Below, one piece after another: positions 1-7,823 of a DNA stretch of 12,508 nt. Both the position numbers and the translations under genes were made by a program. Source of the DNA: Pleurotus djamor (taxonomy: Eukaryota; Basidiomycota; Agaricomycetes; Agaricales; Pleurotaceae); assembly GCA_029747585.1 (NCBI GenBank), contig JAPEVF010001207.1:1-12508 (forward strand), read 5' to 3'. The notes beneath the pieces are model-generated. The model was not told where the DNA came from. It did not search any database and saw only the letters and a list, made by a program, of their open reading frames with translations. Every line of letters begins with the position of its first letter. Position 1 is the first letter of the stretch.

Positions 1-633
1 ACGAGCAGGATCAGGCCAAAGAGGACAATCATGATAAAGTTGTATAACCTTTGAGACTCGCTGTACGTTGTTGAATCGTTGTGATACCAATTGTCACGTA
101 CTTCATTGCACGTCAATAATCAGCCTCGTTATCAGGTATCAGGTCGCCGCGACGGAGGACAGTCAGAGGTTGGTCGTGCGACCAATTGCGACGGAAGCAA
201 ATTCAAAAAGCCACGTGTTGGCCACAAGTTGGCCACATGGTATTTTCCCTTTGGATGTGGCGTGGGATAGCCTCGAGTCCCCAACGGTCCTCCGGTCCAC
301 GGTCACCAACCTCAGTCCGTTTCCTCCGTACACCGAGTCTCATTAACATTCTCTCTGAAACGCATCAAGCTCAAGCTTCAAGCTTCAAGGACTCCTCTAC
401 GATGCGCTGTAGTACTTAAAAACTCTCTTCGGAAGATTGAACATCCCTACGGCCTTGATGAGAGTCTGGCAAGAGACTCATCCTGATTTGTCCAGAGATG
501 ATCACAATCGCCTGCTTTCGCATATATGGGTATACTGTATAGTCAAAGGAACACTACCTATGGACTCTGCGGCTGGAAAGCGCTGTCTTGGTCGGCCCGC
601 TTCGGGGACGTTTGACGTTCGTGGACCTACATG
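1..633. other. Left flank of the transposon, no supported gene
   Basis: Only short open frames occur and none resembles a known protein. Small structures include a near-perfect palindrome TTGGTCG-TG-CGACCAA (170-185), two copies of GTTGGCCACA (217-226, 228-237) and a CAAGCT/CAAGCTT run (366-390). The frame ending at TAG 635-637 stops exactly at the element terminus but has no ATG-led, recognisable product. Confidence 0.5.
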
Positions 634-644
634 GTAGCCTCGTG

Positions 645-697
645 ACCAGGCCGCTATGAGGTTGTCGAAATAGGAAACCGTCGATAGACGGCCTGGT
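645..697. repeat. Subterminal stem-loop in left TIR
   Basis: ACCAGGCCG (645-653) and CGGCCTGGT (689-697) are perfect 9-bp inverted arms. A second, mutually exclusive hairpin, CCGTC-GATA-GACGG (678-691), overlaps the right arm. The structure is identical in the other TIR, which suggests constraint or recent copying. It could be a transposase binding site or a structured substrate for the helicase; that role is inference. Confidence 0.7.
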
Positions 698-740
698 AAA
701 TCTGAGTTTAAATTTGGCTGGTACTGCAGGAAGCACCACT

Positions 741-757
741 TTTGACAGTTTTTGACA
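741..757 (+). promoter_or_regulatory. Paired TTTGACA direct repeats in left TIR
   Basis: TTTGACA occurs at 741-747 and 751-757, start to start 10 bp, about one helical turn. The complement TGTCAAA occurs at 6325-6331 and 6335-6341 in the right TIR, with the same 10-bp spacing. Such phasing suits a protein-binding site (transposase or transcription factor). No protein is known to bind here. Confidence 0.4.
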
Positions 758-867
758 TTTCCTATGTCGCGTGCTGCTCGCGTGGCTCGTGGGACCGCTC
801 ATGTAAGCAACGGAATGCCAACGATCGAGGACGCAACGCCGACCGATGATTTTGTGTACCTCCTCCC

Positions 868-2982
868 ATGTCATCTCTTGGCCAGGAACTTGCTCGCATA
901 CGTGCTTTGGATCCTTCGGAGGTCTCGAAACTCTTCGAGGATACTATCCCTCTTGACCTGCGGCCTTCGTCTAGTTTTCTTGACTCACTGCCACTGGATT
1001 CTCGCGTCTTGGCCCTGCGCGTGTGCTTGTTACTCTTTGAGATCTCTGGGAAAACACGGTGTCCACGCGAATTTCAGCTCCATAGCACGCTTACACTCTG
1101 TTCTGGACAAGATTGCTTGGTTGATGCTGGAACTGGCTCTGGGAAGACCCTTTGTGTCGTTCTCCCATTTCTTCTGGATCCTCGGGGGATTGTCATCACG
1201 GTCTCTCCTCTGAAGCGCCTTCAAAAGGCACAGGTACAATCTAGGCTACTGCTACCCCTTCCTATGCCAATATATGCACCTATAGGTCGAAGAATTCGAG
1301 CGCTACGGAATCGAGACCATCGCTATAAATCAGGATACACCAAATGATGCCGAACTCTGGAAGGTACTTGGGCTCGGGCTTTATTAACACCTTGCGGAGT
1401 CTCACGGCGTTTCTGGCGCAGCGAATTGAAGATGGCCAAATCCCACACCTTGTCGTCCAACCGGAGCAGCTCACGTATCACGAAGGCCGTCTCCCTCGCC
1501 TCGCTCGCTTACTGCGGACGCATCACAAATTTGCCAACCAAATCAAACGCGTTAACATCGACGAAGCTCATTTTATCCACACGGCTGGGAAGGATCAATA
1601 CGGGCTCTCGGCTTTCCGTCCCGCATGGGGGCGCCTCGATATGTTTCGTGTTCTTTTACCTCAAAAGGTACCATTTCTCGCGATGTCAGGAACCCTTCCC
1701 CCGCACATCAAGAGCTCTGTGCGCGCTGTGCTCAGGGATAATGCTGTACTGATTGAACTCACATCAAACCGACCGAATATTGTCTATGCGGCGCGTCCGA
1801 TTCTTGGGGCTTTTACCGATTGGCGCAACCTCAACTTTGTAATCCCTAACGATTTCAACCCCGATGACTTTCCCCGTCCAAAGACGATCATTTTCGTCGA
1901 TAACACTGATTTCACAGAGCAAATTGTAAACCACCTCACTACCCTCCTGCCCACAAATCTGCGCTCTCAAGGACACGTCAAGAAGTACCATGGGAAGATG
2001 TCAAAGGCATATCTTGACGCGACTTACGATGACTTTTCCAACCCTGTTGGCCAATGTATCTGGTTGATCGCAACCGAAGGCGCCTCAACTGTATGTTCCG
2101 CATGACATGGAAGTACTCTCTCATCTCGTTACTGTTTACAGGGTCTCGATGTGCGTGGAATCAGGGCGGTGATCCAGTATGGTGTTACGCGTGACCTGGC
2201 ATCTGCTCTTCAACGTGGGGGACGTGGAGGAAGGGACCCCGACGCCATATCAATCTTCCTCACGTTGTATGAAGACTGGGTCCCTCTGATGTCAATACCG
2301 AAGGTTTTCTCTGACCCCGATCAACCCGTGGCAAAACAATTATCTCGAACATCACCAAAACGAGATCGGACTGCCGTTTCGGTTATCGCTCATTTTCAGA
2401 GCTCCTCGTGTCAACGTGACGGATTTGCGCAGTATATGGATGACAAAACTGGAGATGGTAGGAGTACTCGGCTTTCAACAACATTCTATCTGACTAAGAT
2501 TTATAGCCCTTAAATTCGTGGGGCCATGGTGCTGCGACCGTCATGGCAGTGATTTCGACTTGACATATTTCTTTAAAGGCTCCCCACTCCTGACGGAAGC
2601 CCCCCTTCGGTTCATCAACTTCGATTCTACCGACCAGCCAGCAACATCAACACCGAAACGCCCCAAGGGACAGCGCAAGGCCTTGGTTAGCCGCATAGAT
2701 ACATGGCGAGTACATGCCTTTTCAACTTTTCAGCTACGCTCGGTCTACACCATCGACCATATCATCAATGTCAAGGGTATGGAACTGCTATCTGCAAAAC
2801 CTGCGAGTCAGATTCAGACGATTACAAACATCCAAGATGTCCTCAATGAGACAGATGAATGGGCGGAGAGATGGGGAGATCAAATTCTCAATGTGATCAA
2901 GCGATATGATGAGGAACTTAGGAAGAGCTCAGGGAAACCGGCGAGGAAAAAGGGAAAGGAGAACAAAGGGACTACATTATGA
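868..2982 (+). CDS. RecQ-like DEAH superfamily 2 helicase of the transposon
   Basis: Predicted exons are 868-1233, 1286-1363, 1422-2090, 2142-2457 and 2507-2982, giving 634 aa with no frame break. All four introns are GT-AG, 49-58 nt. Helicase motifs appear in order: Walker A AGTGSGKT (residues 87-94), motif Ia SPLKRLQ (about 113-119), DEAH box (195-198), motif III MSGT (236-239), motif V ATEGAST-GLD (about 365-374, split by intron 3) and motif VI QRGGRGGR with arginine fingers (395-402). C461, C485, C486 and H489 resemble a RecQ zinc-binding site. The tail is lysine-rich. Exon joins restore conserved stretches such as DTPNDAELWK and VVQPEQL that I recall from Agaricomycete homologues. The likely role is ATP-dependent DNA unwinding in the nucleus during transposition; I infer this from its position inside the TIRs. 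The stop abuts the stop of the convergent DUF6589 gene. The start ATG is the first that leads into the conserved frame. Confidence 0.9.
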
Positions 2983-5900
2983 GTTTTCTTCCTCTTCTAT
3001 ACTTAGTGATACACTAGGTAATTCATCCTGTTCATCATCAAACCTCTGTCCCCCATGAAGCATTGCAAGTACCTTCTGATTAAAAGTTGCGAGTGATGAC
3101 AACCGAAGCTTCTGCTCACCAACCAATAGAATATCCTTTACAAGAGTGCCTTGGCGAGGACTTGAATCATTGCACTGGAGGTTTAGTTCGCTGGCCTTAT
3201 CTGCGACACGCCACACAAGGTGTGACGTATCCGGAGATGTGTGGCTTGAACCGTGATATGTAGATGCTAACGCAAGACCCATCTCTTTCTTCAGGTGCTG
3301 TAGCTGGACGATACATGCAGATGCATCACCCAGGTGCTCCCACGTTGAGTATAAACCTTTAACAACCAGCAGTGTCTACACATATGTCAGTCGCTGAAAA
3401 TGCCAACATTTGACAACGCCTTACCTTCAAGTATCCAATCAGGTGCTCAATGTTGAGATCAACAGGCATCGCATGACCAGGGAGTCCGGATATATTGAGA
3501 AGCATGTTGTCCCGCATAATATTACTAGCGTAAAAGTCGCAGTGTTGTGAAATTAGCGTATACAGAGGGCAGACAGAGAAACGTACGCAAACTCTTGAGG
3601 CCACACCTTCTTCAGGTTAAAGATAAAGTGAAGAATCTCCGTACAGTAGTTGTTGGAACCAGCACCACGGAACATCATTGCCAGTTGGGGGAGAAAGTCT
3701 TCAATTCGTCCGAAGTCACCATCTGCAATGGCAGAGACTAAGATCATCAAATAAAGAAGATCACGTGTGAGAAGCCGGATGTTATGGGATACTGCATCAA
3801 CATTTTTCGGTGGCTTATCACGGGGATGCGCTGTGGGGGTAGCAAAAGTTTGGAGAATCTCACTTGCGCAAGCAAGAAGGTCATCGGCAGACGGATTGGA
3901 GTCGGCATATGCACCAAGGCTGTTAAAGCCACATGTCTGGCGCCAGGCATTCAGTATTAGGCCATGGATGATTTGCGTAAGGGCAGAGAGTAAGGTGTAG
4001 TAGTCCGGGTGATGACCAGCAAGCCGACTTTTTTCCAGAAGTGCGAAGAGATGTGAGAGGCTCCCAAGTTCTTTGATGGTTCCCCGATGGACATGAAGAA
4101 TAGCCCAGACGAAGTTGAGACAGAGATGAAACAGGCCAAAGCCAAGCTGAAAGACATCGCGCCGGTTCCATTCAGTCAAGTCATGTCGCGTATGGCCTTG
4201 GTCCCACGGATACGAGAATTTGTTGACTGGTCATTGATGGATGGTATTGCGTACTCGTTGAGCTCAGACTCCTGGAATCGAAGCTGATTAATATAGACAT
4301 CTTCATGGACAGCAAGGTTTCCTTCAATCGATGCCTCTTCAATTGTTGAGAGGCGAAGAGGGAATTGTTGAGTTTTAAAACCAAGCGGTATTTTGCGTCG
4401 CACCGGGTACTGTAGACGAGGATCATCAGCATACTTGCTGAACTTATCAGAGTATGTGATTAAGATATGGGTGATATTGATAGAAAGTTGGTTGAATACT
4501 GAGGTCGATTGTTCAAGAGTTGGACGAAGGTCATGAGTCCATGATAGCTCAGTTGCCAACTGCTGTCGCCGGAGAATTGGCTCCAATCGCATATGAGCAG
4601 GATGGGCATTCCGAAGGGCGTAAATGACTGCATAGGTGCCTGATTGGACTTTTCCTGGTGTTGAGACTCCTCGTTGCTCCGTGTGGATTGATGTCCCAAG
4701 GTTGACATTATCATAAGTAAAGAGATGCGGACTGCGAGCAGCAATGATAGCGCATTTGATTTCGGCATCAGCAGAATGCTTGAGCAAGCTGAGAATTGAT
4801 GTATATGAGAGGCAGAGGCCGCAGCGAAAGAGGGCGTCCAGTGTTTGCCGCGCACAGCCAGTCGACCAGAGAAAGAGGCTGAACACAGCTTGGAAACGGG
4901 TGTTTCGGTTCGAGCGTTGATAAATAAGCTGTGTCATGATAATCTGACAAACCTACATAGGATCGAAGCATTGATTAATATGGATTAGACGAATAAGCTC
5001 AAGAACCTACCGTTTGCGGATGCTTTAACTTATTTTTTTTCAGATTGGTTTGACGTCGCAGCGTGGGTCAAGAGCGAGAAAAGAACCGGCGCCGATGCTT
5101 CAAGGCTACCAGTGACATTTGATTGAGACCAATTCCAGACAAAGTCGTGCGTGAGCTCTTGTGCCCCAGTTGGTGTGGCGAGTACCTTCTGAGCATCACC
5201 CATTTCCTTGCCCACAACATCCCTGACCATGTTGATCGCATGAGGTTTCATCCATGCGCGCACTACGTCTGAGCCTTCGCGGTCATGGAAGACAGCATCG
5301 AGAATTTTGACGATTTTAGTTTTGTTTACATCAAATTGGTACATTGCTCTTCGGCAGGAGGAGAACCTTGGGTTGTCGCGATCAAGGACCGCAATCATGA
5401 GATCAAGGGGGTCAAGTCGGCCNTCTCGAAGNGTTTCATAGGCAAGNTCCAGCCTATCCTCCATTGATAAACGAGATGATTGNGCTGAATCGGTTGATGC
5501 TACAGGTAATGACGAGATCGACTCGGGGAAGGTGAGGGGACTCAAGGGCGTCGACGGCACCCCATAGTCTGGTGAATAAGGATGAAATGGTGAATTCGGT
5601 TGTGTATGATGGAGGGGATTACGCTGGTGGTTTTGGAGCTCCGGGGGATTTGGATAAAAAGATCCTACACGCCCATGTAGTAGGTCAGCTGTGAACATGG
5701 CTGGCGGGGGAAAGGTTTGACGTTACACACCTGAGTGAATGTCCCCACTGCTCCCTGGTGCACCCATTGATGAATCGCGAAGAAACGAGGGGCCAAAGTG
5801 GAAGCCCGAGTCCATGCTTGCAGAACGAAACAGCCTGGAGGACTCCGAAGGGGATTCTAGTGGCAGGCGGCGTGTTTCTGATGTATAAGGACCAGACCAA

Positions 5901-6206
5901 GGAGAACTCAATAAAAGTGAATTGGTGGGAGGGAATGGAGTGATCGGGGGGGGTATTGTTGGCAGAAAAGCTGCCTTGATGGAATTCTCGAGGAGGGAGG
6001 TTTGGTGTTGGGAGATTTCTGCGGATACGCGAGCTTGAGACTGCGCTGCGACCCAGGAGATTGTCTTCCTGTCTCTGAGACTGTGAACGTCTCACGCGGA
6101 CTTTTTCGTCGTTGTGATGGCGCCGTTTCGGTGGTGATCCGTGTTCGTCATCTAGCACACTTGTTGTATGGGTGAAATCATGTTGTATTGGACGTTTCTG
6201 GGCCAT
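2977..6206 (-). CDS. DUF6589 protein, candidate transposase, frame-disrupted
   Basis: Minus-strand exons are 6206 to about 5731, 5700-5011, 4952-3587, 3524-3425 and 3375-2977. The introns are 5010-4953, 3586-3525, 3424-3376 and a very short one near 5730-5701 (30 nt, or 48 nt from an alternative donor at 5748). Residues 1-220 or so are Ser/Pro-rich low complexity. The DUF6589 part follows, with landmarks FLWSTGCARQT, FTYDN (D about 469), SINDQSTNSRIR, FHLCLNFVWA, MMFRGAGSNNY and MPVDLNIEHLIGYLK (D864, E868). Animal DUF6589 proteins, as I recall them, share a D-L-x-x-E-H-L motif. The acidic residues suggest a DDE/RNase-H-like transposase, not proven. Three breaks interrupt the frame: an 8-G run (5946-5953), an 8-T run (5033-5040) and a 5-bp tandem duplication (4174-4183). 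Allowing for these gives exactly 1008 codons. Four Ns lie at 5423-5483. The gene is either a recent pseudogene or partly mis-sequenced. Confidence 0.85.
4174..4183 (-). other. 5-bp tandem duplication causing a frameshift in the DUF6589 gene
   Basis: The plus strand reads AGTCA-AGTCA. On the coding strand the frame runs ...ATRDMT into a stop (TGA, 4178-4176). The conserved reading (TEWNRRDVFQLGFGLF) resumes in another frame a few bases on. Counting one copy only joins the two halves exactly as DUF6589 homologues read. No splice signals would remove it. It is not a homopolymer, so it is probably a real mutation. Confidence 0.8.
5033..5040 (-). other. 8-T run with frame break in the DUF6589 gene
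   Basis: As written, the coding strand ends at GAA AAA AAA TAA. With one base fewer it reads on as SEKNKLKHPQT, then a clean GTAGGT donor at 5010, and joins exon 4952 in frame. The break is therefore either a homopolymer miscall or a slippage mutation. Confidence 0.75.
5423..5483. other. Cluster of four single-base ambiguities
   Basis: N occurs at 5423, 5432, 5447 and 5483, all within one DUF6589 exon, and the frame stays open across them. Isolated Ns so close together suggest a low-quality draft stretch, or collapse of several near-identical copies of the element. Confidence 0.9.
5946..5953 (-). other. 8-G run with frame break in the DUF6589 N-terminus
   Basis: Upstream of the run, the coding frame from 6206 gives SFSANNTPP. 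Downstream, a Ser/Pro-rich frame (SSPWSGPYTSETRR to SSGDIHS) lies one base out and then joins the exon beginning at 5700 in phase. Removing one base connects them. This is a likely homopolymer error or slippage. Confidence 0.6.
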
Positions 6207-6253
6207 TATAAACTCGTCGTGTCGTGGTTATGGCACAAACTTCTCCGAAGTGA

Positions 6254-6448
6254 TCGATCGTTGGCATTCCGTTGCTTACATGAGCAGCCCCACGAGCCAC
6301 GCGAGTCGCACGCGACATAGGATATGTCAAAAACTGTCAAAAATGGTGCTTCCTGCAGTACCAGCCAAGTTTAAACTCAGATTTACCAGGCCGTCTATCG
6401 ACGGTTTCCTATTTCGACAACCTCATAGCGGCCTGGTCACGAGGCTAC
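6254..6448 (-). repeat. Right 195-bp terminal inverted repeat
   Basis: This is the inverted partner of 634-828, with equal length and no gaps. The DUF6589 start codon at 6206 lies 47 bp inside it, so both element genes start from nearly identical upstream sequence. All mismatches with the left copy fall in the inner 116 bp. The outermost 15 bp are repeated once more immediately outside (6448-6462). Confidence 0.95.
6385..6437. repeat. Subterminal stem-loop in right TIR
   Basis: Mirror of the left structure. The arms are ACCAGGCCG (6385-6393) and CGGCCTGGT (6429-6437), with the inner CCGTC-TATC-GACGG hairpin at 6391-6404. All bases of both arms are conserved between the two TIRs. Confidence 0.7.
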
Positions 6449-6462
6449 TGGTCACGAGGCTA
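6433..6462. repeat. 15-bp tandem duplication of the right element terminus
   Basis: CTGGTCACGAGGCTA occurs twice back to back, at 6433-6447 and 6448-6462. The left end has only one copy (634-649 region). The true right terminus is therefore ambiguous between 6447/6448 and 6462. Neither choice gives an obvious short target-site duplication against the left flank (…ctacatgg before TAGCC). Confidence 0.9.
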
Positions 6463-7723
6463 GCGCGCTTCCGTTAGGCACCGATGACCTGCCCAATCTC
6501 CCATAGCCATTTTTCCCTGCATGTTAGGCTTACCGCCATCTCCGTCTAGAACAGGTCAGCGCAATTGGGATACCTTATTTTGGTGCGTTAACGATCTCAT
6601 AATGCCCAAGTAACGCCGAACCTTGAGGTGTTGACTGGTTGACTATGTCCTACATTCCCAATGTAAGCTGTTCGACGTCACGACCTGGCGCTAGCTCGTC
6701 TTGATACTCACCCTCTGTTGCAACTTTCTTTTGGGATAACCTTTCCTAGGAATTCTTCGAGTTGTTCTACTCCGAAAGTTCCCCTGTTTTGGGGTCAAAG
6801 TATCAATTATACCGAATACCCACAGGCCTGCTTCTCTTCGCCCCGGCGTTACTTGGTATGTGACGGCAATTTCTCCTCCAGGTACGTGTGACGAATAATT
6901 CCCCCGATGATTTGCGCGTTTTCGCTGGTTCACTGAGCGAACGCCTGCTGTCCCCTTGCTCAGGCTCCACAACTAGGCATAAAGCTGCCATCTAGGTCTG
7001 TCATCTCCCATCGTTTCTGTCAAGGAAGGATGTGCGTAGGATGATCAATCGCTTTGGTAGAATCATTCTATATCGACCTCTCTGGTGAGTGGATCGTCCC
7101 GCTATACTGGACTGGGATGACTCAATACAAACTCCCAGGCCGCTAAGTCTTCTATGTGGGAGCCCCAAACTCAGTTCATCGCCGAGCGTTAGTCACCTAT
7201 TTCACAATCTGGGTATCAATGCTTACCCCTCACGCGCGATTCGTTTTCAGCCTAAGACTCAGGAAATTTCGGTTGGGAGCCATAGACAGTGAGTGTCGTT
7301 CACACGTTCGAACGGTTTTATGACATGTATGGCTAATCTCTAACAGTAAATACCCTCCTTTTGACGGTCACATCTATGGCTGCTCACATCGTGTGAGAAT
7401 TCTGTTGCGACCTCTGGCCTGGCCTATCAATCTCGGGGGTCATAACCTTACTTGACATGAGCGGAAAATAGAAACCAAAAGATAGAAGAAATTATGGAAC
7501 CGTTCCCATGTACCCACTCTAAATGTGCGGATCCCCTAGCGAAGTCGACAAGAAAGATAACATCAACGATGGGCTCACACAATTTATTGGCGTCAAAAAT
7601 AACATCCAGAACCTCGCTAACTGCTACATACTCTAGATACATCCCTTCCTTGCCTTCCCCCCACTTTTTACCACACTTTTCGCGCGAAATCTTCTTTATC
7701 GATCGCTGATCATCGTCCTACGT
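6463..7723. other. Right flank of the transposon, no gene seen
   Basis: About 1.26 kb with only short, unconvincing open frames on either strand and no recognisable protein, tRNA or transposon end. A 10-bp palindrome CGTTCGAACG lies at 7305-7314. The last 100 bp or so are pyrimidine-rich and may hold the promoter and 5' UTR of the 7824 gene. Confidence 0.5.
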
Positions 7724-7788
7724 GTGAGCCTCCCCCTTGTCCTGTCCCAGTGACCGCACCTATCGACATCTCCACTAATTTTCGCTAG
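7724..7788 (+). other. Possible 5' UTR intron of the 7824-9325 gene
   Basis: GTGAGC at 7724, a pyrimidine-rich stretch, CACTAAT at 7773-7779 as a possible branch site, and TTCGCTAG ending at 7788 give a plausible 65-nt intron. It lies 35 bp upstream of the proposed start ATG at 7824. The joined upstream exon adds no in-frame ATG. Confidence 0.4.
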
Positions 7789-7823
7789 AACCTTACGCTA
7801 CCGTCTCATCCCCCATCGCATCT

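Larger units (their letters stand above)
634..828 (+). repeat. Left 195-bp terminal inverted repeat
   Basis: The reverse complement matches 6254-6448 over 195 bp without gaps. I count 7 mismatches, at left positions 713, 739, 759, 775, 776, 794 and 796 (about 96 percent identity). The outer 79 bp are identical. The outer end reads TAGCCTCGTGACCAGG. It contains a palindromic subterminal structure and two TTTGACA motifs one helical turn apart. The helicase start codon lies 39 bp inside it, so the helicase promoter and 5' UTR must lie largely within the TIR. Confidence 0.95.
634..6462. mobile_element. Two-gene DNA transposon with long TIRs, helicase plus DUF6589 (AcademH-like)
   Basis: A 5.8-kb unit is bounded by 195-bp inverted repeats that differ at 7 positions. 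It contains only two genes, a RecQ-like helicase rightward and a DUF6589 protein leftward, which converge and abut at their stop codons. Almost no sequence is spare: 39 and 47 bp separate the TIRs from the two start codons. No HUH/Rep endonuclease, tyrosine recombinase, reverse transcriptase or gag is visible, so it is not a Helitron, Starship, Crypton or retroelement. From family knowledge, recalled without a search, helicase-encoding Academ transposons of animals and fungi share this plan, and animal DUF6589 relatives carry a similar D-x-x-x-E-H motif. That DUF6589 is the transposase is inference. No clear target-site duplication is visible, and the right end has an extra 15-bp terminal copy. 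This copy may be non-autonomous if the DUF6589 frame breaks are real. Confidence 0.85.

Noticed and set aside
366..390. CAAGCTT repeats as a CRISPR or minisatellite array
   Set aside because: Only three or four short imperfect units without spacers; simple-sequence repeat in a eukaryotic context.
437..637. Possible host gene interrupted by the element
   Set aside because: The frame lacks an ATG start, stops at the first TIR bases, and joining it to the right flank gives a stop within a few codons. No homology is recognised.
554..874. Minus-strand open frame across the left TIR (a similar one at 6172-6477 covers the right TIR)
   Set aside because: The two frames are similar only because the TIR is the same sequence inverted. 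They cross the element ends and run into flanking DNA, so they are not a real gene pair.
752..1213. Plus-strand open frame overlapping the helicase first exon
   Set aside because: It lies in a different frame from the one carrying Walker A and motif Ia, and its product resembles nothing. It is a shadow of the helicase gene and the TIR.
634..6462. Helitron, Starship or KDZ identity for the element
   Set aside because: No HUH/Rep domain fused to the helicase, no tyrosine-recombinase captain, and no zinc-finger or SAP-type KDZ transposase is visible. Helitrons also lack long TIRs.
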